From Tardiphaga sp051811025 (GTDB taxonomy: Bacteria; Pseudomonadota; Alphaproteobacteria; Rhizobiales; Xanthobacteraceae), in the NCBI RefSeq assembly GCF_051811025.1, contig NZ_JBPWQE010000001.1, positions 806,001-870,000 on the forward strand: a stretch of DNA of 64,000 nt, in the 5' to 3' direction. Every line of letters starts with the position of its first letter. The first letter of the stretch is position 1. Both the position numbers and the translations under genes were made by a program. The notes below the pieces were generated by a model that worked only from the letters and a program-made list of their open reading frames with translations, had not been told where the DNA came from and searched no databases. Below, piece after piece: positions 50,684-59,698 of the stretch.

Positions 50684-51661
50684 CTACACTTCCGCGGTGA
50701 GGGCGGGCCGCTGATGGCCGTGATGCGCTCTGTGAATCGCGGACGGAGCCACGCCAAAATACTTCCGGAACACGCGACTGAAGTGCGAAGAACTTGAGAA
50801 GCCCCAGGAAAACGCGACGTCCGTGATCGTCTTTCCGTTCTGCGCTTCCAGTTCCTGCCGGCAATTCTGCAGCCGCGCCTGCCAGATATAGTCGCTGACG
50901 GTTATCCCTCGGTCGCTGAACAGCATATGCAGATAACGTTTGGTGCAATGCAGTGCAGACGAAATCTGATCGATGCTGAGCTCGGGGTCGCGCAAATGTT
51001 CCCGAATGAAACCCTGCGCGCGGACATACATGGCTTCCGGACCGACGCGATCAAGCGTCATGTCGACTTCCCGCAGCGGCAACAGCAGCAGATCAATCAG
51101 TGAATCCGCAACACCGATGGCGCTGTTCGGTGATAGTCTGGTCGCTTCGTGGAAGGCGGCCTGTACAAATTCATGCGCGATGCGCCCGGTGCCGGCGCGC
51201 GCCGACAGCTTGCAGGCCGCCAGATTTCCCGCACCGAGGCCGCGCTCATGCAGCAGTTCCTTCGGCACGATCACGACATCATGGCGCGTAAAGGCCGGGC
51301 TGACGATGGTATGCGGACACGACACGTCATAGACGAGGCAATCGCCGGGCCCGATATCGATCCGGCGACTGTCCTGTTCGAAATGCGAGACGCCATAAGT
51401 CTGGAACACGATCTTCACATACGGATGATCGCTTTGCCGAATTCGCGAGGCGGCGTGGCCGATTCGATGCTGGCTCGCCTCGATGTGGCACAATTTCAGC
51501 CGCGAAACCGATGTGCAGCTGATCAGCCCATCGAATGTGGATGCTTCCAGCGGATCGATGTCAAATCGCCCGCACAGATCGGTCAGGGTATCTGACCAGA
51601 CCTGGATCTGCCTTGTCGGCGTCAATCCGGATGTGCTGAGAGAACTAAGCGTATCGGACAT
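50684..51661 (-). CDS. AraC-family transcriptional regulator
   Basis: A 325-residue regulator: an AraC-binding-like N-terminal domain (residues about 15-195, with DIGPGDCLVYDVSCPH typical of the cupin part) and a C-terminal double helix-turn-helix (about 215-315: LSIDQISSALHCTKRYLHMLF and TITDVAFSWGFSSSSHFSRVFRKYFG). The second helix pair is the strong AraC signature. ATG at 51661 follows GGTGA by 7 bases; a start 6 codons upstream is possible. It is divergent from xoxF with a 448-base region between, and lies ahead of pqqA, so it is the likely local regulator of xoxF, pqqA or both (inference). Confidence 0.92.
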   Translation of the reverse strand: MSDTLSSLSTSGLTPTRQIQVWSDTLTDLCGRFDIDPLEASTFDGLISCTSVSRLKLCHIEASQHRIGHAASRIRQSDHPYVKIVFQTYGVSHFEQDSRRIDIGPGDCLVYDVSCPHTIVSPAFTRHDVVIVPKELLHERGLGAGNLAACKLSARAGTGRIAHEFVQAAFHEATRLSPNSAIGVADSLIDLLLLPLREVDMTLDRVGPEAMYVRAQGFIREHLRDPELSIDQISSALHCTKRYLHMLFSDRGITVSDYIWQARLQNCRQELEAQNGKTITDVAFSWGFSSSSHFSRVFRKYFGVAPSAIHRAHHGHQRPALTAEV

Positions 51662-52109
51662 GAACAATTCACCGATCAAAGACCATCACGTAACAATAGG
51701 TCGCGCGAAGGAACTATACTTACAGAACGAAGCACATATCGAACGAAGCGCCTAAGGAATAACGTGCGTTACAATATGTAAAGGCACAGCCCGCAGCTCG
51801 TGAATCGTGGTCAGAGTAACTCATTTCTCTTTGTCGATCCTCTGACTCGCTACCAGCCCCGTCAAGTGAAACATCACTGTTAGCTCGCAGTGCGGCGATC
51901 CGTGTGCAGTGCGAAAGGCGCTGGCTTTCCAGATCCCCGGTCAGGTTTCTCGTTCATGCACGAGAAAATTATCTTGCACAGGTTCTCTGTCGAGCAAGCC
52001 TGCTTCTCTCTTGGGCAAGTATGCAGCAGCGGATCTTGCTACTTAGAGATACCAAAATGAAGCTGGGCCGCTTGACGAGACCCGGCATTATGTCTGGGAG
52101 GACATCACG
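51662..52109. promoter_or_regulatory. Divergent control region between the AraC regulator and xoxF
   Basis: This 448-base gene-free region must hold the promoters of xoxF and the AraC gene. Its one clear structure is a dyad, TTTCTCGT (51946-51953) and ACGAGAAA (51960-51967), 8-base arms with a 6-base spacer, about 143 bases upstream of the xoxF start. A strong ribosome binding site (GGGAGGA) precedes xoxF by 7 bases. I could not place a convincing -35/-10 pair, which is compatible with an activator-dependent promoter. Confidence 0.5.
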
Positions 52110-53915
52110 ATGCGAAAGGTGCTGCTTGCGACCTGTCTTGGCACAATGGCGGCCTCTGCCGCGAGTGTTGCCATCGCCAATGATGAACTGACAAAGATGG
52201 CGCAGAACCCGAAAGACTGGGTAATGCCAGCGGGCGACTACGCCAATACGCGCTATTCGAAGCTGAACCAGATCACGGCGGCTAATGTTGGCAAGCTGCA
52301 GGTGGCATGGACCTTCTCTACCGGTGTTCTGCGCGGCCATGAAGGCGGTCCGCTGATCATCGGCAACATGATGTATGTGCACACGCCGTTCCCGAACAAG
52401 GTCTACGCAATGGACCTGTCGCAGGAGAACAAGATCGTCTGGAAGTATGAACCGAAGCAGGATCCGAACGTCATTCCGGTGATGTGCTGTGACACCGTCA
52501 ATCGTGGCGTTGCCTATGCGGATGGCAAGATCTTCCTGCACCAGGCCGATACCACGCTGGTCGCGCTCGACGCCAAGACCGGCAAGGAAGTTTGGACCGT
52601 CAAGAACGGCGACCCTGGCAAGGGTGCAACGGGCACGTCGTCCCCGCTCGTGGTCAAGGATAAGGTCCTGATCGGTATCTCGGGCGGCGAATTCGGCGTT
52701 CAGTGCCACATGACCGCCTATGACCTGAAGACAGGCAAGCTGGCATGGCGAGCCTTCTCGGAAGGACCGGACGACCAGATCATGTTCGATCCGGACAAGA
52801 CCATGGCGCTGGGCAAGCCCGTCGGCAAGGATTCCAGCCTGAAGACTTGGCAGGGCGATCAGTGGAAGATCGGCGGCGGCTGCACCTGGGGCTGGACCTC
52901 CTACGATCCGGAACTGAATCTCGTCTATTACGGCTCGGGCAATCCCTCTACCTGGAATCCGAAGCAGCGGCCCGGCGATAACAAGTGGTCGATGACCGTC
53001 TTCGCGCGCGATGCCGACACGGGCATGGCCAAGTGGGTCTATCAGATGACGCCGCATGACGAATGGGACTATGACGGCGTCAACGAAATGATCCTTAGCG
53101 ATCAGCAGATGAATGGCCAAAACCGCAAGCTGCTGACGCATTTTGATCGTAACGGCCTCGCTTACACCATGGACCGTGTCACCGGCGAATTGCTGGTTGC
53201 CGAAAAATACGATCCGAAGGTGAACTGGACCAGCGGTGTCGACATGAACAAGTCGTCGCCGACCTATGGCCGCCCGAAAGTGGTGGATCAGTACTCCACC
53301 GAGAAGCAAGGTGAAGATGTCAACACCAAGGGCGTCTGCCCGGCGGCACTTGGCACCAAGGATCAGCAACCCGGGGCCTATTCACCGGATACCCAGCTGT
53401 TCTATGTGCCGACCAACCATGTCTGCATGGACTATGAGCCGTTCAAGGTGAACTACACTGCCGGCCAGCCTTATGTAGGTGCGACGCTGTCGATGTACCC
53501 ACCTCCGGGCGAAACCCATATGGGCAACTTCATTGCCTGGGATAACAAGACCGGCAAGATCGTCTGGTCGAACAAGGAGCAGTTCTCGGTCTGGTCAGGC
53601 GCTCTCGCCACTGCCGGTGGCGTGGTGTTCTACGGGACGCTGGAAGGCTACCTGAAGGCAGTCGATGCCAAGACGGGTAAGGAACTCTACAAGTTCAAGA
53701 CTCCGTCCGGCATCATCGGCAACGTCACCACCTACGAAAACAATGGCCGGCAGTATATCGCCGTCCTGTCAGGCGTCGGCGGCTGGGCCGGCATCGGTCT
53801 CGCAGCGGGTCTGACGGATCCGACTGCCGGTCTCGGTGCCGTCGGTGGTTACGCAGCCCTGACCAACTATACCGCACTCGGCGGCGCGCTGACGGTCTTT
53901 GCACTCCCACAGTGA
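52110..53915 (+). CDS. xoxF: XoxF-type lanthanide-dependent PQQ methanol dehydrogenase
   Basis: A 601-residue periplasmic quinoprotein that oxidises methanol (and often formaldehyde) using PQQ and a lanthanide ion. The signal peptide ends at about residue 23 (SVAIA). The propeller shows tryptophan-docking repeats (LVALDAKTGKEVW and similar) and the vicinal cysteines Cys126-Cys127 in PVMCCDTVNRG. The decisive feature is PHDEWDYDGVNE: Asp320 is the catalytic base and Asp322, two residues on, is the extra ligand found in lanthanide (XoxF) enzymes and absent in calcium MxaF. The substrate-site GSGNPSTWNPKQRPGDNKW is also XoxF-like, probably clade XoxF5. No mxaI small-subunit gene is present. It is followed by a terminator, then xoxG. 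Confidence 0.97.
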   Translation: MRKVLLATCLGTMAASAASVAIANDELTKMAQNPKDWVMPAGDYANTRYSKLNQITAANVGKLQVAWTFSTGVLRGHEGGPLIIGNMMYVHTPFPNKVYAMDLSQENKIVWKYEPKQDPNVIPVMCCDTVNRGVAYADGKIFLHQADTTLVALDAKTGKEVWTVKNGDPGKGATGTSSPLVVKDKVLIGISGGEFGVQCHMTAYDLKTGKLAWRAFSEGPDDQIMFDPDKTMALGKPVGKDSSLKTWQGDQWKIGGGCTWGWTSYDPELNLVYYGSGNPSTWNPKQRPGDNKWSMTVFARDADTGMAKWVYQMTPHDEWDYDGVNEMILSDQQMNGQNRKLLTHFDRNGLAYTMDRVTGELLVAEKYDPKVNWTSGVDMNKSSPTYGRPKVVDQYSTEKQGEDVNTKGVCPAALGTKDQQPGAYSPDTQLFYVPTNHVCMDYEPFKVNYTAGQPYVGATLSMYPPPGETHMGNFIAWDNKTGKIVWSNKEQFSVWSGALATAGGVVFYGTLEGYLKAVDAKTGKELYKFKTPSGIIGNVTTYENNGRQYIAVLSGVGGWAGIGLAAGLTDPTAGLGAVGGYAALTNYTALGGALTVFALPQ

Positions 53916-53930
53916 ACTGACGCATCAGTC

Positions 53931-53960
53931 ACCGGCGCATGGCTTCGTCCATGCGCCGGT
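53931..53960 (+). terminator. Intrinsic terminator between xoxF and xoxG
   Basis: ACCGGCGCATGG (53931-53942) and CCATGCGCCGGT (53949-53960) form a perfect 12-base stem with loop CTTCGT, followed by CTTTTCT. It starts 15 bases after the xoxF stop. The stem spans the two ATG codons (53939, 53951) that would otherwise start the cytochrome gene. It would lower xoxG transcription relative to xoxF. Confidence 0.75.
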
Positions 53961-53992
53961 CTTTTCTGAAATCGCATGCCGAGGACAAGCTC

Positions 53993-54514
53993 TTGCGTCA
54001 CATCTGGTCTGTTATTGCCGCGATCGTTGTCGTGGCCTCTGGGAATACGAGCTTCGCCGAGAATGCCGGCGATCCGAAAGCCGTCAAATCCGAAGACGGC
54101 AAGTATCTGGACAAGGAGGGCAATCCGACCTTCAACGTTGCCGCCGATGGCACCATCGACTGGTACACATATTCGGGTTACCGGCGCTATCACTCGGAAT
54201 GCCACGTTTGTCATGGCCCCGATGGGATGGGATCGACCTACGCACCGGCACTGAAGGACTCGCTGAAAACGATGAGCTATGGCGACTTCCTCGGCGTTGT
54301 CGCCAGCGGCCGCAAGAATGTCAGCACCTCGCAGGAAAGCGTCATGCCGGCCTTTGGCGATAACACCAATGTCGCCTGTTACATGGACGATCTCTACGTC
54401 TATCTGCGTGCGCGCGCCAATGATGCAGTCGGCCGCGTCCGCCCGGGCAAGCGCGAGGAAAAGCCCGCAGCCTATACCGAGGCCGAGAGCGCCTGCATGG
54501 GGAAGCCGAACTGA
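53993..54514 (+). CDS. xoxG: Methanol-metabolism c-type cytochrome (XoxG-like)
   Basis: A 173-residue periplasmic cytochrome c, the likely electron acceptor of XoxF. From the chosen TTG start at 53993 the signal peptide RHIWSVIAAIVVVASGNTSFA is followed by a single heme site CHVCHG (Cys70, Cys73, His74), and MPAF holds a possible Met ligand; extra cysteines in VACYMDD and SACMGK fit the four-cysteine methanol-related cytochrome family (TIGR03874-like). TTG is favoured because GAGGA lies 8 bases upstream and the ATG codons at 53939 and 53951 lie in the terminator stem. A longer protein from ATG 53951 cannot be excluded. Confidence 0.85.
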   Translation: MRHIWSVIAAIVVVASGNTSFAENAGDPKAVKSEDGKYLDKEGNPTFNVAADGTIDWYTYSGYRRYHSECHVCHGPDGMGSTYAPALKDSLKTMSYGDFLGVVASGRKNVSTSQESVMPAFGDNTNVACYMDDLYVYLRARANDAVGRVRPGKREEKPAAYTEAESACMGKPN

Positions 54515-54615
54515 TGCGGATCACGAGCGAGGCGCTGATCTGCAATCCCGGATGACGCGAGCTCGGACGGCACAGGACCGGATGACGCAAGATCAAATGA
54601 CCGAGGGAGTTGAGA

Positions 54616-55725
<1,110 letters not shown>

Positions 55726-55801
55726 ATACAAGCCGCAACACCAGAGTGCCAATACAACTATGCTTCACACATGTGACGCATCACACCAGGAGGATAGACT
55801 G

Positions 55802-56365
55802 ATGACTGTTCATATCCACCCGTCCGTTGACGGCGGTATCAAACAAGGTTCGGGCCATTTTGCCGGTGGAACGCTGGTCTGCAAATGCAGCGACAAACCG
55901 GTCAAGGTCGGCGTCAAGGGTGACGTCGCTCATAATCACGCTTGCGGCTGCACCAAATGCTGGAAGCCCGATGGCGCAACCTTCGCTGTGATCGCGGTGG
56001 TCCCGCGCGAAAACGTCACCGTGCTGCAAAACGGCGACAAGTTGCGCATTGTCGATCAGGCCGCGACCATCCAGCGCCATGCCTGCACCGGATGCGGGAC
56101 CCACATGTTCGGCCGTATCGAGAACAAGGGACATGCGTTTTACGGCCTCGACTTCATTCATCCCGAATTGTTCGAAGAAACCGGCTCGGCCGCACCGGGC
56201 TTCGCCGCCTTCGTCTCATCAGTGATTGAATCCGGCGTGAAGCCGAGCGACATGCCCGCAATACGGTCACGCCTCAAGGAACTTGGCCTCGAGCCTTATG
56301 ATTGCCTTTCGCCTGCGCTGATGGACGTCCTCGCCAATCACGTGGCAACGGCCAAAGCGGCCTGA
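55802..56365 (+). CDS. gfa: S-(hydroxymethyl)glutathione synthase (Gfa)
   Basis: A 187-residue zinc protein that speeds the condensation of formaldehyde with glutathione, the entry to the GSH-linked pathway. The zinc ligands are seen in LVCKCSDKP, HNHACGCTKCWKP and HACTGCGTHMFG, all expected for Gfa; the C-terminal extension with PEKFE-like FIHPELFEETGSAAPGFAAF is that of the long Gfa form. ATG at 55802 has AGGAGG 8 bases before it. It lies 76 bases downstream of the dehydrogenase gene. Whether it is a true catalyst or a glutathione-formaldehyde carrier is debated in the literature. Confidence 0.95.
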   Translation: MTVHIHPSVDGGIKQGSGHFAGGTLVCKCSDKPVKVGVKGDVAHNHACGCTKCWKPDGATFAVIAVVPRENVTVLQNGDKLRIVDQAATIQRHACTGCGTHMFGRIENKGHAFYGLDFIHPELFEETGSAAPGFAAFVSSVIESGVKPSDMPAIRSRLKELGLEPYDCLSPALMDVLANHVATAKAA

Positions 56366-56388
56366 TTCAACACAGCATATGAGCATCT

Positions 56389-56414
56389 GCCGGTGGCGAC
56401 ATGTCGCCACCGGC
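56389..56414. terminator. 26-base perfect palindrome between gfa and a LysR gene
   Basis: Positions 56389-56414 read the same on both strands (GCCGGTGGCGACA then its complement). It forms an 11-base stem with a 4-base loop and lies between convergent genes, so a two-way terminator is likely; no T-run follows on the plus strand. Confidence 0.55.
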
Positions 56415-56526
56415 GTTGCCATCGGTGTTGCGCATACGCGGCGACTGGCAAGCTGTCGATGGTTCACGAGGTATGCCGGCGGCGGACGCGTGCTCAGACA
56501 GTTTCGGTGAGCGATACGTGCAGGAA

Positions 56527-57420
56527 TTACCGGCGGTGAGGATAATGAGCCGCCAAAAGCAACTCAAGCTCCGCGATGAACATCCTGACCTTGGGAAGCA
56601 CAAGTCGGGCCGTGGGATAGACAGCCCAGATCGTATGATCATCTGTTTCGGCGTCGTGTAGTTCGACGCGTAAAAGCCGGCCGTCCAGAAGATCCTCACG
56701 AACGTTCCAGTGAGAAAGAAGCGTGATACCTGCGCCGTGGACGCAGGCGTCGTGAAGAGCATCGGCACTACTTGCCGAGAAGCGCGCGTTGATAGGCACC
56801 TGCCGCTCGCGTCCGCCGATGCGGAACGGCCAACGGCTTGCTCCCGAAAGCGACAGGCAGGCGTGTTCCTTGAGATCGGCAGCGGTAGAAGGTCGACCAT
56901 GCGCTTCGATGTAACTTGGCGCTGCGACCAGGACGCGCGGGCTGATGCCAAGTGATCGCGCAACCAGACTGTTTTCGCGAGGCTCCGCGAAGCGGATTGC
57001 CAAGTCCGTTCCCGTGCCCGTTATGTCGACCACGCTATCGTTGAGTTCAAGGTCGATCCGCAATGCCGGGTGGCTTGTCAGCAAGCGCGGGATGATCGGC
57101 GCAATCAGCTTGCGTCCGAAGGCTGCCGAGGTATTAACCCGAAGCGTGCCCGAAACGCCCTCTTTGGCGGCGCGAAGATTTGCCCTTGCTGCAAGCTCTC
57201 CCTCAACCAGCGCCTGGGCGTAGGGCAAAAACGCTTCGCCCTCCGGTGTCAGCGACATCGATCGCGTCGTCCGATGAAACAGGCGCACGCCGAGGTCCTG
57301 CTCCAGGGCCGCCAAACGACGCGTTGCGACCATCGGTGAGATGCCAAGTCTGCGTGCGGCTCCTGCGAGGCTTCCGACCAAAGCAGCATCAACCAGGACG
57401 GCAACGGTAGCAGTATCCAT
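56527..57420 (-). CDS. LysR-family transcriptional regulator of the MFS gene
   Basis: A 297-residue LysR-type regulator with the winged helix in the first 60 residues (LVDAALVGSLAGAARRLGIS, VATRRLAALEQDLGVRLF, then RTTRSMSLTPEGEAFLP). The effector domain includes SGTLRVNTSAAFGRKLIAPI. It is divergent from the MFS exporter gene, with 99 bases between the starts that hold two inverted repeats (57422-57438, 57474-57493). The divergent regulator-exporter pair is a standard arrangement for control of drug or metabolite export; the inducer is unknown. Confidence 0.9.
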   Translation of the reverse strand: MDTATVAVLVDAALVGSLAGAARRLGISPMVATRRLAALEQDLGVRLFHRTTRSMSLTPEGEAFLPYAQALVEGELAARANLRAAKEGVSGTLRVNTSAAFGRKLIAPIIPRLLTSHPALRIDLELNDSVVDITGTGTDLAIRFAEPRENSLVARSLGISPRVLVAAPSYIEAHGRPSTAADLKEHACLSLSGASRWPFRIGGRERQVPINARFSASSADALHDACVHGAGITLLSHWNVREDLLDGRLLRVELHDAETDDHTIWAVYPTARLVLPKVRMFIAELELLLAAHYPHRR

Positions 57421-57421
57421 T

Positions 57422-57438
57422 ATATCTAGTTCCGATAT
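57422..57438. promoter_or_regulatory. Inverted repeat near the LysR start, candidate operator
   Basis: ATATC at 57422-57426 and GATAT at 57434-57438 are separated by 7 bases. It lies one base from the LysR gene start, where autoregulation by LysR proteins usually acts. Confidence 0.4.
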
Positions 57439-57473
57439 GACTGACTATCTATCGGCGACACTACAGCTGTATT

Positions 57474-57493
57474 CGATATAAATCTAGATATCG
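57474..57493. promoter_or_regulatory. Inverted repeat ahead of the MFS gene, candidate operator
   Basis: CGATAT (57474-57479) and ATATCG (57488-57493) form a perfect 6-base dyad with an 8-base spacer, 26 bases before the MFS start. Together with the dyad at 57422 it resembles the two-site arrangement of LysR-controlled divergent promoters. Confidence 0.45.
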
Positions 57494-57519
57494 ACCTCAT
57501 ACCATTCGCGAGGTTTTCG

Positions 57520-58731
57520 ATGTCTGAGCTTGCAACCCCATCCGTACAAACGGTTTCAAAACCCTTCGGCCGTCCTCTGACATTCGTAATGGCAGCTGCG
57601 ACCGGCGTCGCTGTTGCCAACATCTACTACAACCAGCCGATGCTCGGGGTGATCCAGGCTGAATTCCCAGGACAGTCTGCCACGGGATTGATTCCGACGG
57701 CGACCCAGATCGGCTACGCGGCGGGGCTCTTTCTCCTCGTGCCCCTGGGCGACTTGATGGATCGGCGGCGGCTGATCGTTGGGCAGTTCGCTTTGTTGGC
57801 GGTCACTCTGGTTCTCGCCGCACTGGCGCCGACCGCATGGGCGCTGGTCGCTGCATCCTTGCTTGTGGGTGCTACATCGACTGTCGCCCAGCAGATCATC
57901 CCGTTTGCAGCGTTGTTGGCGTCACCGGAACGGCGTGGCCAAACCGTTGGAACGATCATGTCCGGACTGCTGTGCGGTCTGCTGTTCAGTCGGACATTGG
58001 CCGGGTTTGTCGCGACCCATGCCGGATGGCGCGAGATGTTCTGGGTGGGCGCGCCCCTGGCAATCGTCGCCGGCTCAACAATGGCAATCGCGCTGCCACG
58101 CAACCATCCCTACATCGCCATGCCATATAGCAGCGCGCTGAAATCCATGATTCATCTGTGGCGCAACGAGCCGTCACTGCGCTCGGCCACCGTCGTGCAG
58201 GCCGCGCTGTTTGCATCTTTTACTGTGTTCTGGACGATCCTCGCCCTTCATCTGCAGGAGCCGCGTTTCGCGCTCGGAGCAGACGTCGCAGGACTCTTCG
58301 GGGTCGTCGGCGCTGTCGGCATTTTCGCGGCTCCGCTTGCCGGCAGGCTCGCGGATCAACGCGGGCCGGCACGCGTGGCTTTGATCGGCGCAGCGATAAC
58401 CTGCGCATCGTGGATCATATTCGGGCTCTGGGGAAGCGTGATCGGGCTGATTGTCGGTGTCGTCATTCTTGATGTCGGCGTGACGAGCGCGCTGATTTCC
58501 AATCAACACGTTGTATTTGGACTGCATCCGGAAGCCCGCGGACGACTGAACACGATCTTCATGACTGGCATGTTCCTGGGTGGCTCAGTAGGGTCGGCAG
58601 GTGCGACGTTCTTTTGGGGGCAGGGTGGCTGGGGTGCGGTGAGCATCTTCGGAGCGGGGCTTGCGATTGTCGCCGCTGTTCTTCAGGGATTTTTCCACCG
58701 TCGAACCATCAGCTCCGACCTAGGTGGTTGA
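57520..58731 (+). CDS. MFS transporter
   Basis: A 403-residue major facilitator with 12 predicted transmembrane helices. The first half has NIYYNQPMLGVIQAEF and the loop PLGDLMDRRRLIVG, the MFS signature between helices 2 and 3; FSRTLAGFVATHAGWREMFWVG follows. The mid-loop is around residues 190-210. This group (similar to the YfiS/NreB/inner-membrane MFS set that exports small organic compounds) has no firm substrate. GAGG lies a few bases before ATG. It is divergent from the LysR gene and is probably its target. Confidence 0.88.
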   Translation: MSELATPSVQTVSKPFGRPLTFVMAAATGVAVANIYYNQPMLGVIQAEFPGQSATGLIPTATQIGYAAGLFLLVPLGDLMDRRRLIVGQFALLAVTLVLAALAPTAWALVAASLLVGATSTVAQQIIPFAALLASPERRGQTVGTIMSGLLCGLLFSRTLAGFVATHAGWREMFWVGAPLAIVAGSTMAIALPRNHPYIAMPYSSALKSMIHLWRNEPSLRSATVVQAALFASFTVFWTILALHLQEPRFALGADVAGLFGVVGAVGIFAAPLAGRLADQRGPARVALIGAAITCASWIIFGLWGSVIGLIVGVVILDVGVTSALISNQHVVFGLHPEARGRLNTIFMTGMFLGGSVGSAGATFFWGQGGWGAVSIFGAGLAIVAAVLQGFFHRRTISSDLGG

Positions 58732-58853
58732 TCGTCTGCACGACTGTATGCCTTCGGCAGAGCTGCGACGCAGAGATTCCTCGTTGGCTATCATGGTTGC
58801 TGCTGTGAGTCGGTTGCAAATTTGAGGTTGCCAATTTTGAACCTCGTTCGACG

Positions 58854-59666
58854 TCATGCCGGCCAGAGCTGGCCGCCGCCGTCGACGCGAATGACCTGCC
58901 CCGATACGAAGGCTCCCATAGGCCCCGCAAATAACTCAATGACGCGCGCAACCTCATCTATGGTGGCAATCCGGTCGAGCGACCCTTCCTGAATCATCCG
59001 CGCTGGATCGACGGTGCGTGTTGCCATAAATCGCTCCGTGCGTGTGTCGCCAGGGGCGATCGTGTTGACGGTGACGTCATAGGTCCGCATCTGGTCGGCG
59101 AGACACCGAGTAAAATGCATCGCGCCGGCCTTTGCCGTCGCGTAGATCGATGCATTTGTGCGTCCTTTGAATGCTGCAACTGAGCCGATGTTGATGATAC
59201 GGCCCCGGCGTCGTTCCATCATGCCTCGCGCCACCTGCTGGCAGACGAAGATTGTGCTCAGAAGATTGCGGTCGATAACGGCCCGCACATCCTCGGCCTT
59301 GATATTCACGACATCATTCGGGTTTGGCTTTCCGCCCGCAGCCGCGATGTCGCCGCCGGCATTGTGCACGAGGATATCGATGGGCCCGAGACTGGTCTCG
59401 GTGACCTGAATGACCCGCTCGATGTCTTCCGATACCGTAAGATCGCCAAGCACCTTGAAAGTGCGGACGCCATGCTTGTCCGCTATCGATCGAGCGACAT
59501 CCGTAAGCGTTTCAGTACCACCGAACTCGGAAGGGCCGTGCTCGCGCATGCCATGAATCGCGATATGGCAACCAAGGGCCGCGAGACGTTCGGCAAAGGC
59601 GCGGCCAAGCCCGCGACCTGCGCCTGTGATGAGTGCGACCTGGCCTTCCAGCATACGAGCGGACAT
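58854..59666 (-). CDS. SDR-family oxidoreductase
   Basis: A 270-residue classical SDR. It has TGAGRGLG near residue 14, HNAGGD near residue 100, and the catalytic triad in IGSVAAFKGRTNASIYATAKAG (Ser, Tyr, Lys in order). The C-terminus with VIRVDGGGQLWPA is typical of 3-oxoacyl reductase or gluconate/ketone reductase-like enzymes. ATG 59666 is used; ATG five codons later is possible. It lies between the convergent MFS gene and the RpiR-type gene on the same strand, 32 bases downstream of the latter. Its substrate may be a product of the compound imported by the ABC system at 60677 (inference). Confidence 0.9.
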   Translation of the reverse strand: MSARMLEGQVALITGAGRGLGRAFAERLAALGCHIAIHGMREHGPSEFGGTETLTDVARSIADKHGVRTFKVLGDLTVSEDIERVIQVTETSLGPIDILVHNAGGDIAAAGGKPNPNDVVNIKAEDVRAVIDRNLLSTIFVCQQVARGMMERRRGRIINIGSVAAFKGRTNASIYATAKAGAMHFTRCLADQMRTYDVTVNTIAPGDTRTERFMATRTVDPARMIQEGSLDRIATIDEVARVIELFAGPMGAFVSGQVIRVDGGGQLWPA

Positions 59667-59698
59667 GACTTCATCCTGTCAGTTAATGAGAGCTATCT

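Noticed and set aside
51969..53369. 466-codon open frame on the minus strand opposite xoxF
   Set aside because: Antisense of xoxF. It also starts within xoxF and ends in the xoxF upstream region, with no ribosome binding site.
52110..53915. Calcium-type MxaF methanol dehydrogenase or ethanol dehydrogenase
   Set aside because: The extra Asp at 322 (WDYDG) fits the lanthanide XoxF type; MxaF has a non-acidic residue there, and no mxaI follows.
53939..53959. ATG starts for the cytochrome gene at 53939 and 53951
   Set aside because: Both lie in the perfect terminator stem and lack a ribosome binding site; TTG at 53993 gives a better signal peptide.
58824..58845. Weak inverted repeat (GAGGTT ... 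AACCTC) after the MFS gene as a terminator
   Set aside because: Six-base arms and a 10-base loop without a T-run are too weak to call; kept as possible only.
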